Shown here: positions 19,224 through 29,799 of the stretch, piece by piece
Layout of the letters: the number at the start of each line of letters is the position of its first letter
Position numbering within the stretch: the stretch's first letter is position 1
From: Eriocheir sinensis
Lineage: Eukaryota > Arthropoda > Malacostraca > Decapoda > Varunidae
DNA length: 64,000 nucleotides
Direction of reading: 5' to 3'
Assembly: GCF_024679095.1 (NCBI RefSeq)
Contig: NC_066522.1
Span: 8,303,614 to 8,367,613, forward strand
The notes under the pieces: model-generated
What the model was told of the DNA's origin: nothing
Seen by the model: only the letters and a program-made list of their open reading frames with translations
The model's database searches: none
Program-made: the position numbers and the translations under genes

Positions 19224-19810
19224 CTTTGGAATATGCAGGTGTGTGTCCATACCAGACTCTCTAAAGAATGCTGTGTTGAGGGAGGTAAATTTTCAAGACT
19301 AGATTTCTCTCATTCAAAAGGATATTTATCCATACTCCAATGAGAAAAAGACATTTCTGACACTTTGATGTATTACTGTATACATATGCAGTAAATATCT
19401 TGATAAGCCACAGAGGAAGGACCTAGTCACATATTTATTCCTGCACTATGCAGTGATTGCCACTTTTACTGAGCCTACAGCCTGGTTTGTACAGGCAGTG
19501 GTGATGCTTTGTGATGTGAGTGAAGTTGGAGGAATAATTGCTCAATTATTTTATGGTAACAAATCTTTCCCTATTTTGAAATCACCTGACCCGACTCAAT
19601 ATACAAACAAGGTTAGGTATACCCTTCAAGTCTTTAAGAGGTCCTGAAATTTTTTTAAAGTTAGTTACTAGTATACTGTACTAGCTGCCACTGCATTATC
19701 ATAATTTTTGTCTATTTCATCTCTAATTTGTAACATCATATCTTTCATCCCCAAATGGTACAAGTGAGACAAAGTGCTTTCTGTAAATCTGTTAAAGGTT
19801 TTGAAAGTAA

Positions 19811-19816
19811 AATAAA
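19811..19816 (+). terminator. Candidate poly(A) signal, sulfotransferase
   Basis: AATAAA followed by a T-rich stretch, about 590 bases after the stop. Other AT-rich sites may be used. Confidence 0.35.
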
Positions 19817-19981
19817 TGGATGTCACATGATTTTTTTTATTACACTGCACTATCATTATCTTCTGCCATCATTACCATTATGTTACAATTCAGTTTAGAA
19901 ACTTTTTGGAGGGTAATGTGAAGTGGCCGTGAGACCAAAAATTAAAACTCACCAGGAATGTCTGAAGATCAAACCCCTGTC

Positions 19982-20445
19982 CATGGGCGTCCGCAGAAAA
20001 AAATGCAGGGGGGGGCAATGTTGTCCTGACTCCTGAGATTGCTGTCCTGGGGGAGGGGTCTGAGGGGAGGGGGTGTCCCCTTCCCCGTTGGAAAAAATTT
20101 TGCTCCCAGGAAAGAGCTTAGATGCAAAATGGTGGCACTTTTTCATCTGACAGAGTAGCTCAGTTACATTTTCTCCGGTAGAGAAAATTGAAGAAAAACA
20201 AATATTTCGGAAAAATTATTTTACAACAACTACATTATTCTATCAATTAAGAATTAACTCTACATGAACCAATCAGACTGGGAGATGTTCAGAGCTCAGG
20301 CATGTCTGATACAAACAGGCATCGACATAGAAGAAATGTTTATGTTCTTTTATTCATTTTGTATTTTCCATGTAATTTTTTCAATTTTTTTATTTTCCAG
20401 GGGGGGGCAAATGCCCCCCCTTGCCCCCCCCTGCGGACGCCCATG
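19982..20445. mobile_element. MITE with GGGCGTCCGCAG ends
   Basis: The ends are CATGGGCGTCCGCAG and its exact inverse, followed inward by G or C runs as in the hAT-like element at 15417. There is no coding capacity. No direct target duplication is visible; outside the ends lie CCTGTC and GACAGG, which are inverse rather than direct. Confidence 0.65.
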
Positions 20446-20459
20446 CTGACAGGACAAGG

Positions 20460-21163
20460 GTGCCCAGTGTCTCAGCAGTCACACCAAGGTGAACGCCATA
20501 TACACCTATATGTCACCTGTCACTTTAAACATCAAACTTAAGGTACAGGTGGGTTCTATATTCAAGGCCAACATCATATGGAGTAGGATGGCTCACTCTT
20601 AGCTCTGTTGCCTCTATCCTTCCAAGCTAAAGTTAACCCAGTACCCAGTAAGGCTGAATGGGCAGAGGGACCAACAACTGACCCACAAAAAACACAGCTA
20701 AGAGCAGCATCAAATCTGGCTCACCAGCTTTCCATAAGTCATGCTGCCAACTGAGGTACCAAGCCCTATAAAGCACCATAACATAAAAATCTAGCAGGTA
20801 GCAAGGTGGTTTGACACCATATAACCCAACAAGAGGTTGCAATATTAGGAATATTACCCAACCTCAGCCTGTACTTTGGGAATACTATTGTAGACCTTTT
20901 GCAGGCCAAGAGATTCCCTGTTTTATACATATTACCCTCATGTAGCCACAGGCTCCATCCAGCATATCACAACAGACAACAGATTTTAGTGCATACAGCC
21001 CTTGGGAAAGTTGAAGTTTATCTCTACTTGACTCAATTCTTAATGCTATTCAATTCGTGTAAAACCAAATGTTACCTATTTCATTCAATGGTATACACAG
21101 GTGTTGCCCTTCACTATAAAGCAGGCTCATTATTATAAACAGAAGAATATTGTAATGATATTG
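20460..21163. other. Spacer between convergent genes
   Basis: I see no gene. It lies between the 3' end of the sulfotransferase gene and that of PIG-A. Confidence 0.5.
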
Positions 21164-21169
21164 TTTATT
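21164..21169 (-). terminator. PIGA: Candidate poly(A) signal, PIG-A
   Basis: AATAAA on the minus strand about 165 bases after the PIG-A stop codon. Confidence 0.45.
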
Positions 21170-21332
21170 TAACTTTCATATATTCATAAACCCATTTCAA
21201 CATCAAAGACATGTTCAAAATCTAAGTTTGGCACAGGTATAAAAGAATGAGTGAAATTTAAAAAAAAATCACTCACCTTGAGCAGAGCTATATCTAACAT
21301 AACATTTTGAGCACACACAGACATTCAAAGCC

Positions 21333-21500
21333 TCAGCTGAGTCCATCTTGAAGCTCCTGTGCTTGCCTAGGCCTCAGGTTGCCTCCATTCCTTCTGAGCC
21401 AATAAGGTTCCCGGCCTCCATTGTTCACTGCTCCCCTTTCTTCCAATCCACACTCCTTCTGTCTTTTAGTCTTTGGAAAGCTTGGCGCCACATCAATGTC
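21333..21500 (-). CDS. PIGA: PIG-A exon 11 and stop
   Basis: Residues 429-483. It begins DIDVAPSF and then gives a charged, poorly conserved lumenal tail, as in other PIG-A proteins. Acceptor ATTTCAG. Confidence 0.82.
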   Translation of the reverse strand, partial: DIDVAPSFPKTKRQKECGLEERGAVNNGGREPYWLRRNGGNLRPRQAQELQDGLS

Positions 21501-24500
21501 CTGAAATGATTTTTTAGCATACCTTTTAGTACTACATTATTGCAATAAAATCAAATATATTACAACAGATGCATTTATGTAGTAAGGTATTGCTACCAGA
21601 TAAAGGTAAAATAAACTATAAATGAAAGAATTACCTCTATAGGCCATAGTCTGTCACATATCTTGAGGAGAAGAAACTGCAAAGTAACCAGGAACATCAT
21701 GAACCATCCTGCCACGAGTCCACACTTCTTGTACCTGTGGAGGAGTGAGGTGATTGCTGGCATGATGACAAAAGAGGAAAAAATAAAATAAAAAGGAAAA
21801 AAAGGTTCCATATTCCCAATAAATCACTGAAAATAAAAAAAATCTTAAGTTACCTATTGACAATCAAAAATATTAGGACATACATGCACTCAAACCTTTC
21901 AAGAAGTAGCACCCACAGAAGTTTTAGGAAGTGAAATGCAGTAAGGAATAGGGAAACATCAGACCTTTCATTCCTACTCCCTGTCTAGTGTTGCTCTCTA
22001 ATTACTCTTCATTAATTACAGGACCATAATTTCTGGGGGCTAGGGGAACCATAGCCCCCCAACATTTTCTAGATCAGCATCAAAATGAACCTAAAAGTGC
22101 TTATTTAAAAAAAAAATTACTAACCTGCGCATGTTCATTTCACTTGCCACCCTCCCCCCCACCTCATGAACCTATGATGCCCTCTAGCCCCTTCCAAAAA
22201 TCTGCCAAAATACCAGGCCTGAATTATTTACTTGTTTTCTAGTACTGTTTGGCTGACTGGTATCGCTGAGTGTCCAAGATGCATGCACAGCTCTAACCTT
22301 GGAATGCGGTGCACCAGATCAGCACTGGACTCCTCCTGTTGAACTTTGCTGTAGACTAGTTCAGTTCGGCGCATCACATCAGACCATAGATATGTGTTCT
22401 TGACCTCCTGATGCATCTCCCACGGCCCCACGCGCTCACCTGTTTCTTCCAGCCTGATGGCCAACTCCAGCTTCTGAGTCAGACCTGACCAAACGGAGTG
22501 ATGGATTAGCAGGCAAAAAGCCTCAACACATAAATAAATAATAACCAAAACCACACAACTTTACTAAACAAATTTTGAGAAACAGTTACAAAACTTTAAA
22601 TTTAACATTTGTCTCTATATGGTTATCCACATGTCACTAAAGGCAAAGAAGAGGGACATGGCTCTTATGATACAGGACGGTGAGGTTGAGAACTGCTACC
22701 CCACGACCCTTTTTTCGCCCCTGACACATGTAAGAATGGTCACATAGCCATTTTGACTCCTTATACCACTCCCCTGGGACACAGTCAATGGGGATGATAA
22801 CAATGATACATAATTATATACCACACACAGATAAAGTTCCTCACTTGCAACATTGGGGTGAGCCAAATGAATGAGATGACTTGGAAGAACCTCTGGGATG
22901 CCTCCAACATTGGTGCTGACCACCTGCAAGCTGTGAATTAAAGGAAGACCTTATAATAATAATATTTGTGAAGCATCTTGTGATATAAGTAATAAAGAGT
23001 GGCATTACTTAACAGATAGGACACCATATGACCTCATTACATGTTCCCCCAAAATTCCTTACCGACATGGTAGTGGTAAGGCGATCAAACTTTAAATGAC
23101 AGAGATGCTGAGCTTGCTTGAACACTGAAGCTTTGGCAACTAATCTGAGTATCTAGTGGGCCAATTTTAATAAGCAGAACTGGCGCTGTGGGAGAGACAT
23201 GCAGGACACCAACACCCATTACATTTCTGCAATACATGGCTGGCTCTACAGAATATTTTAAAGAAGTAACACCAGCTTATGACAGTATTGCCAGACTAAA
23301 AAATTACAAACAAAACATGCATCAAAACTGACCCTGAACACACAGCCTCACAGATGGCAATGCAGAACTCACCCTGAACACACAGCCTCACAAATGGCAA
23401 TGCAGAAGGCTTCCGTGAGTGAGGTGTTGAGGAAGATGTGTCCCTGCACCAACACACTGTGGACACGGCCATGCGGCACAGCACCCAGCAGACACAGACG
23501 ATGGTCTCCCACCTCATCCCGCACCTCCTCCAGAAGGCTGCGCTTTGGCCCGTCTCCACCTATTATGAAGTTCACCTGCCCAGCCACAGAAATGAGGATG
23601 TTTTTAGCCTTCAACCAAAAGTAACTTAAAAGGAAACCACACTATTTCATAAGATCTAATCTCTTGTTCTAACTATCATTATCCACAAAAAGCTTGCATA
23701 ATGTTCATTAGCACAAGAATTTCATTATTTTTTTAATATTAGATTAGCATTGGCGAAACTTTCACAGGCAGAAATTAAAAACAATGGGCTATCAAATATT
23801 CTCCCAGATAGCAATCCTAACTTAAGCATCATTTTCCCCACATAACAAAGACTCACATGAGGATAGCGTTGACAAATGTTCCTAATAATGTCCGGCTGAA
23901 GGTCAACACCCTTCCGGTACTGCAAGCGACTCATGACAATGATGTTGACTGGGGAAAGAAGTGAATTATTGCTCTTCAGTAGACATGCTGAGTTGAAAGT
24001 GGTGGTGACAAGGGTTGGGAAAGAAGTGAATGATTGCTTCTCATCAGACAAGCACAGAAGAAAGTGCTAATGATGATACTGACTGGGAAAAAAGGATATT
24101 GTTGCTTCTCATCATGCATGAAGATATATAAGTATATACGTAATGTCAATAAAACTGGCTGGAAGTGAATTATTGCTTCTTCTCAGACATGCACAGAAGA
24201 AAATACAGAGGACGATAGGGACTGGAAAAGAAGTAAGGGTTTGCCACTCACGCATAATAATAATGACTGAGAAAAGAAGAAAGTTATTGCCTCTCATTAT
24301 GAAAGCATGAAAGTATTTACAACTATTCCATGATTAAATCTAAAGGATTTAGAAACTCAGCATGACCGAGTTTTGCTCACTTTTATCCTTTGGTCTCTTG
24401 GACAAGTCTGGCTTAAAAAGCTGAGTGTCAAGTGCATTGGGAATGACTGACACCTTCTCCTGCTCCACATTGGCACGAAGAACAGTGTTTTCCTTTCTGT

Positions 24501-27214
24501 AAATGATAAAAGATTAATGGGGCTATTTATCATTATATCTCAAAGAGTTCACAGAAAGATAATCATTTAGGACTTCATGTCAGAAAACATTATGGATTCT
24601 CACAAACATCGATAACTAAATAGCATAACTTACCCAACATACGAAACACATATACAGTGATTGACGTCAGCCAGAGAAAGTGCCAGAAAATTGTTGGTTA
24701 CTATTGCCGACAGGTCGGCGAACCCAAACAAGGAGTGGTCAGTGAACACACTCTGCAGGAAACAAGACACAGCATTTAAAGTAATTATTTAAATCTGTGA
24801 CTGTTCACTCTACCATTCATACTGCATCTTAAACCTTTTGCATCCTATCTCATTAGCTGCCTCCTCACTAGCATCTCTATCCTCTGTTATAATTCTACAG
24901 TATCTCACTAACTTAGGTATCGACCCTCTAAGTTACAGGCATCTATTTTCCCCACCATAAGAAAATCTCAACACACAATAGTCAGTTCACCCAAGTCTGA
25001 AGTGAGCATTATCGTGTGCTGGCAACCTGCTGTCACACGGCGTGTCCAATTGCGTGGATACTGCATGCTAGCCTACGCTTAGTATACAGTCGTCAGTGTC
25101 AATAATATGCAGGCAGCAATAACAAACACTGGAATTATAGTCGATTATGAGCTGTAAAATATTATTAATGTTGCAAATAGCTGTTTTGTTACTTTACAAG
25201 ATTGCCAATTATAATTATTAAAAAGCTTTGAAGCTGTCCACCACCAAGAAAATTAGCAGACTTTATATTAATAAAACAGCTGTTTGCCACATTACTAATA
25301 TTGTTTAACTCAAAATCGACAATAATTGATGGTATTTGTATTTGTTGCCTGCATAATATTGACACTGATGACTGCTTACTATGCATAGGCTAGCATACAG
25401 TATCCACGCAATCAGACGCGCCGTGTGACAGCAGGTTGCCAGCGCACGATAATGCTCACTTCAGACTTGGGTGAACCGACTATAGTCTTTTTCATTCTCT
25501 TAATACGGTCAAATAACAAATAGCTGCAATACATTTTCTGCTAATTATTTACTGCATGACTAGTATATACTGACATCTTTCCTCCCCTTCAGTTCTTGCC
25601 CTATCTATCCAATAAGCCCCACAGATGCTCTTTGCCAAGTTGATTTTCACTGCCCTTACCCATGACCCAGCAAGTCAACACAATACATATTGTACTTGAC
25701 TGTAAAAACTTGTTTCATACCAAGTTTCAACAGTTTGGTTGCTGCGAACATACCTTGAGTCCCATTGCCCTGGCCAAGTTCATGGCCTCATGAGCCATGG
25801 TAGAAAAGGCAGAGTGGCCATGCACAATGGCTACTCTTTCTCTCAAGAAAATATTGCGCAGAAGTGGAATGGAAGTAATGAAGGTTGGAAGTACTGACTG
25901 GTTGTAAAATGTTTGGAGGGGAAGGTAGTAGACCTGGAACAAACATATGTTTTTTGGTTTTAATTTATTCCTCTTCATTACATCCTAATACAATTTGTGC
26001 ATCATTATGGGTGCCCTACTTCTTCAAGTTATGAGAAAATATATAAATGTTCTGAGTAATATACCGGTGAAATTTTTAAGGAAATAATTATTGTATGGCT
26101 GAATATTAAGGTCTACCTTTACAGAACACTGTAATATTAAATATGGAACAGCAAACCTTGCAATGCTGTTTCTGATTGAAATGTAACAATACTTTGCAAG
26201 GCGTAATCAACTTATCTAGGTATACAGAATAGATAATATGTAACAAACATGTTACGAGTTGGCTTATAAAAGATTTAAATAGGGTTATATACATGGCATG
26301 AACCAGTCACCTACCTTCAATCCATTCGTCATGTAGCGAATTCCCTTCCTGTCTCCATACACATGAGTGAGCACAATAACCTTGTGGCCCCTCGCCAGGA
26401 GGCACTGCGACAGCTGAAAGATGTGTTCTTCCACCCCCCCGACATTTGGGTAGAAGAAATCTGACACCATACTGAAAAGGACACACAGCATTGAAACTCT
26501 GTTAGCTACCGTACCAATATTCATCTGATAGGGTAAGATTTGACAAATTTGTTTACCAATTTCTATTTACTAAAACAATCTAGACCCTTGCCCCTTTACC
26601 TATGAAGTGGGCTCAAGAATCCTTCAATCCTCCCAGATAGTTATGCATGAGTTAAGTAAAATGTGTATCAGAGTATAACTAGAAACTAAAATAGTGCCTC
26701 CACGGTGTAGTGGTTAGGGTCTCTAACTACAAATCTGCAGGCCTGAGTTTGAATCCTGGCTTGGGCAATCAGCGTGCAGCCCACCTAGCTGTTCATCCTT
26801 CCTTTTGGGATGGTTGATAGATGAATACCTGGGGCAACCTGAGGAAGGTAAACTGAAGTAACCTACATGTCGCACTGGCACTCTGTCAAATGAATGGGTT
26901 TTTTCTCACCACATGCTCATAGGGACAACAGGATGGAAATGAAAACCACTGCCAGGCACAGCAATTGTGTACGCTCCAAAATTTACCTTTATTTTTAAAT
27001 TACAAGTTATGGAACGTTACTGATCAAGTGAGATTTATGTACAGTCCTTTACACACACACACACACACACACACTACTCACAGTTACATAGTCTGCAAGC
27101 ACTAGTGTTGGGAAGGAAAATCACACAAAAATTAAACACACACCTTCGTTCCATCACCAGCAAATCTTACCATATAACATGCCGGGTCGTCTCCATCTCC
27201 TCCCCCATCATCAT
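21333..27214 (-). CDS. PIGA: PIG-A, GPI-GlcNAc transferase catalytic subunit (11 exons)
   Basis: Exons in gene order (upper to lower coordinate): 27214-27171, 26471-26315, 25933-25754, 24752-24634, 24496-24381, 23948-23857, 23575-23373, 22930-22845, 22484-22298, 21734-21635 and 21500-21333. All phases close and give 483 aa, very near the usual length. The protein moves GlcNAc from UDP-GlcNAc to phosphatidylinositol on the cytoplasmic face of the ER, the first step of GPI-anchor synthesis, within the GPI-GnT complex. Marks: [12 protein letters not shown] near the start, [49 protein letters not shown], and [15 protein letters not shown] with the EX7E pair Glu291/Glu299 of family GT4. One C-terminal membrane helix (about 401-421) precedes a short lumenal tail. 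Any of three adjacent ATGs may start it. I see no defect. Confidence 0.94.
21635..21734 (-). CDS. PIGA: PIG-A exon 10: membrane helix
   Basis: Encodes [20 protein letters not shown], the single C-terminal membrane anchor, then [10 protein letters not shown]. Acceptor CTCCACAG, donor GAG|GTAATT. Confidence 0.85.
22298..22484 (-). CDS. PIGA: PIG-A exon 9
   Basis: Encodes [20 protein letters not shown] then [20 protein letters not shown], equivalent to the 'FYTWRNVAERTEKVYD' block. Acceptor TTGGTCAG, donor AAG|GTTAGA. Confidence 0.88.
22845..22930 (-). CDS. PIGA: PIG-A exon 8
   Basis: Encodes [20 protein letters not shown], a diagnostic PIG-A block. Acceptor TTCACAG, donor CAA|GTGAGG. Confidence 0.92.
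23331..23410. repeat. 40-bp tandem duplication of the PIG-A exon 7 end
   Basis: ACCCTGAACACACAGCCTCA starts at both 23331 and 23371. The two 40-base units differ at only a few positions. The upper copy is the exon end with its GTGAGT donor; the lower copy is intronic and carries GTCAGT in the same place. Confidence 0.85.
23373..23575 (-). CDS. PIGA: PIG-A exon 7: donor-site domain
   Basis: Encodes [20 protein letters not shown] through [20 protein letters not shown], including the EX7E motif that binds the sugar nucleotide. Acceptor GGGCAG, donor CAGG|GTGAGT. The last 38 bases are duplicated just downstream. Confidence 0.93.
23857..23948 (-). CDS. PIGA: PIG-A exon 6
   Basis: Encodes [20 protein letters not shown], the start of the second Rossmann domain. 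Acceptor TTTCCCCAG, donor CAT|GTGAGT. Its 3' splice site is repeated in the intron upstream. Confidence 0.92.
23949..24300 (-). repeat. Array of degenerate copies of the exon 6 acceptor
   Basis: Upstream of the true acceptor (23949), similar units occur with AG at or near 24083, 24155-24161, 24222 and 24267, and one decayed unit near 24015. Spacing is about 45-76 bases. On the minus strand each reads CAATAA-like bases, a TTCTTTTCCCAG tract, then TCA..ATCATC resembling the first bases of exon 6. Confidence 0.65.
24381..24496 (-). CDS. PIGA: PIG-A exon 5
   Basis: Encodes [20 protein letters not shown] then [10 protein letters not shown]. Acceptor ATTTACAG, donor AAAA|GTGAGC. Confidence 0.9.
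24634..24752 (-). CDS. PIGA: PIG-A exon 4
   Basis: Encodes [20 protein letters not shown] then [12 protein letters not shown]. Acceptor CCTGCAG, donor TTGG|GTAAGT. Confidence 0.92.
24981..25480. mobile_element. 500-bp element with ~200-bp inverted repeats, TA target
   Basis: The arms at about 24981-25180 and 25270-25480 are inverse copies with scattered differences, beginning GTCAGTTCACCC and GTCGGTTCACCC. A TA dinucleotide lies at each outer edge (24979-24980 and 25481-25482), as Tc1/mariner elements leave. There is no coding capacity. It lies in PIG-A intron 3. Confidence 0.8.
25754..25933 (-). CDS. PIGA: PIG-A exon 3
   Basis: Exactly 60 codons, [20 protein letters not shown] through [20 protein letters not shown] and [10 protein letters not shown]. 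Acceptor GTTCCAG, donor AAG|GTATGT. Confidence 0.93.
26315..26471 (-). CDS. PIGA: PIG-A exon 2
   Basis: Encodes [20 protein letters not shown] through [17 protein letters not shown], the N-terminal glycosyltransferase block with the GG-E loop. Acceptor CTTTTCAG, donor AAG|GTAGGT. Confidence 0.93.
26694..26965 (+). mobile_element. tRNA-derived SINE in PIG-A intron 1
   Basis: GTGTAGTGGTTAGGGTC fits an A box and GAGTTTGAATCCTGG a B box, spaced as in tRNA. A body unrelated to tRNA follows. It lies antisense to PIG-A and differs from the SINE at 1112. Confidence 0.65.
27050..27074. repeat. (CA)n microsatellite
   Basis: Short CA run in PIG-A intron 1. Confidence 0.8.
27171..27214 (-). CDS. PIGA: PIG-A exon 1 with start codon
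   Basis: Three ATGs in a row, then [11 protein letters not shown] and two bases that complete a Cys codon with exon 2, giving C-MVSDFF as in other PIG-A proteins. The donor is ATG|GTAAGA. The phase match and the Cys support this small exon, though a transcript would be needed to prove it. Confidence 0.72.
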
Positions 27215-27539
27215 GAGTGTTCCGGTAACACGATGGCTGTACGGCTCACTGTCTCAGGTTGTGCACTGCCTGGAGGGTTTCTTAGTCTTCTTGACATGCT
27301 TGTACACATGTCTCATCACAGTCCAGCTACATGACATTATTTTCTATCAGCTTGTGTGTGTTTTCCTTTGCTTTCTATTGTTATGAAGGTCCAATTTTTC
27401 TCTTTCAGTCTTTCTTATAATTTATTCAATGAGCTTAATTTTCCTCCCAAATGTTTTTCCTTTGCTAGCTCTGAGCCTGACAGCCACAGCCACAGCCCCT
27501 CCCTGTTGTCGGTGGTTGTAGATCCATTTCTTCCTTGAA

Positions 27540-28135
27540 GCACCTTTTCCTCAGTGTTTCAGAGGGCTGGGCGGGCCATAGAACACAAACTCAGGAGTCC
27601 CAAAGGAGGAGGAGGAAGGAGAGCAAACACAAAACACACAGAGGAGGAAGAAAAGGAGGGAGGGAAAGAGAACACGGGGGGAGGAGACGAGATAAAACAC
27701 ACAGGGGAGGAAAGGAGGGAGAGAACACACCGCGAAGGAAGGAGAGAAAACCACTTGGCCAGACCTCAGTAAGCAGGGCAGCAAGAGAGTCACTGCTCAG
27801 TACGTCTTCTGTGATGGTGATGGCTGGGTGGATGCATACTTCTCCGCCTTGTTATTCTTCTGTGTACCTCTGGCGCCTTGTATCGCTTCCTAGGGCTTTA
27901 CATTCTTCCTTCTTTTGTATCCTTTAATTATTTTCTCTCCTTCTTCTTCTTCTGTATATCTCTGGCGTCTTGTCTCACTTTTTGGGTCTTTACACCATGA
28001 TTTTCGCTCCTGTCTTTCAACCAAGAATGTTTTGTTTACAACTGGTCTTGAACTTGATCTTAATGTCACAGTTAACTTGAACTTTCTCACAAATCAGGCA
28101 TATGTAACGGCAGTGCTATAAAAAAAAATAAAAAA
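27540..28135. repeat. Low-complexity purine then pyrimidine block
   Basis: GA-rich AACACA/GGAGG minisatellite (27590-27750), then a two-copy pyrimidine repeat around CTCTGGCG.CTTGT (27840-28000). No gene is evident. Confidence 0.5.
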
Positions 28136-28169
28136 AATAAAAAACATACAGATCAGACAGTATCCTACG

Positions 28170-28950
28170 TACATGGGATAAAATGCTATTCCCTATATCT
28201 TGCACGCCATATTCTCTTCAAGAACTCTTTTACTGTTTCACTCGTCCATTCGCGCCTCCACTCAGCCCCAGCAGCAGCACCATCCACTCGCTTCCAGTCC
28301 TCTCGCAAACACATCCATTTCGCATTCCATCTCAGTCAAAAATATTTGCATCATTTTCGTCCTCTCTCTACAATACTTCTCACATTTTAAAACGACATGC
28401 TCCACAGTCTCATCCACAACCCTGTCACACATCTCTTAACTAGGAAAAAAAAATATCACCCAGGCTTCCCTCATACCCGTTCCTCATACTCTGGGGCCTC
28501 TTTCTCCTTGTACCAGACCAGAGTTTCCTTTCTCTCCGTCTCATATTCTTCTACTCGTTCAGTCCCTCGTCTTCCACTGCTTTAACTATCACATTTTTTC
28601 CACTTTTTTACATTCCACTCACACCCCTCTCTGTTTCTGTTCGTTATTCTCCATTGAACCACATTCTGCGTATCCTCAACAGGCAAACTGTTTCTGTGTA
28701 TCATTTGTCCACATTTCTTTGCTCATTTCCTATTCCTTATATTCCACAGGCAATTAAACCTTTCGTGCTAATCTTGTGTCCTCCATTCGCTCCAGTCTCT
28801 CTCTATATCTCAAGGTTGCTTTAATATGTCTTTCCCTAAATGTACTCCAACCCATGTCCCCTATAATGGCTTCTACTGCTGCAGATCTCGGCGCACTGGG
28901 TCGGTAGTATCTTCGTCGTCGTCTTGATATGTTACAGGTGGCCTTTCAAT
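28170..28950 (-). mobile_element. LINE reverse-transcriptase remnant, copy A
   Basis: The minus strand carries broken pieces of a LINE 3' coding part, such as ERLERMEDTRLARKV and NSLPVEDTQN. It aligns with copy B at 29800-30570, for example CCCTAAATGT.CTCCA.CCCATGTCC in both. There are many stops and it is dead. Confidence 0.5.
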
Positions 28951-28959
28951 CGGTTGCCT

Positions 28960-29576
28960 CTGTAAGGAAAATAATACAAACAAACAAAGCAACATTCTAA
29001 CATACAACGCTACTGTCTACATCTGGCACACCACATTCTCTCTGTTATGCCGGACGTGTTACTTGGGTTCCGTGTCGCCGTCAGGAGACTCCGTGGGAGG
29101 GAGATATGTAAACACTTTGCACAGCTAGTTTAATATTCTTCCTTAGTAGTACACTTCACTCTGACTCTTCACTTACCACTAGCTTACTAAGAATGGGACT
29201 GGACTCCTCTCGCCCTCTTCTCCTATATATATCCAGAACAGTACAGTCTAGAATGTTACAGTATATTTTAGATCATACAAGAACATGTAGCAAAAGTATG
29301 TGCGAATTGGCAAAACTTCCCGCCTGGCGCTTGGCCGCGCCCCGCGGGGCGCGGACGAGGCTTTTATCCCCGCCCCCCTGCTCGCTCTTCCCGGAGCCTT
29401 CTAGAGCCCCATGGACGCCGGGGGAAGCTTCCAGCACAACATCTCCATAAACTCTCACAGCACCAATCATCCGGTCACTCGTTTCACCACACAGTCCCAG
29501 CAGCATCACCATCCATTCCCGTCCCTTTCTCTCCTTACCAGTACCTCACTCATTTCAAATCTCATCTCTGTCCTTA
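28960..29576. other. Spacer between LINE copies, GC-rich island
   Basis: I see no gene. At 29310-29440 there is a short G+C-rich patch (GCCCCGCGGGGCGCG) in AT-rich surroundings, possibly part of an LTR or promoter fragment. Confidence 0.3.
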
Positions 29577-29795
29577 AGGGGCCGTATTACTAAAGATTTC
29601 GTCGCCCAAGTTCACATATTTGACAAGGCTTTCGTAGGAGTTTGGAGCATATCCAGGAGTAGTTTTATGACCCTGGTGGTAGTTTGACCCTTCTTCTGTA
29701 CCATGAACCTAAAGAAACACTAATTAGAACCCGATTGATCCCCTCTTTGACCTTTAGAAATAGTTGATGTGAGAAACGAGAGTCATATAATACCG
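29577..29795 (+). mobile_element. MITE with GGCCGTATT ends, copy 1
   Basis: Begins GGGGCCGTATTACTAAAG and contains TTTGACAAGGCTTTCGTAGG, CTGGTGGTAGTTTGACCC and AGAACCCGATTGAT. These words are shared with copies at 32.5, 32.9 and 59.2 kb. Its far end has drifted (CATATAATACC). Confidence 0.65.
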
Positions 29796-29799
29796 ACCT

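Noticed and set aside
22020..22215. Another MITE with GGGGCTAGGGG..CTAGCCCC words
   Set aside because: Inverse words are short and not at clear boundaries; no target duplication.
29025..29576. LTR of a retrotransposon starting TGTTATGCC
   Set aside because: No second copy or primer-binding site in the window, so no boundary can be supported.
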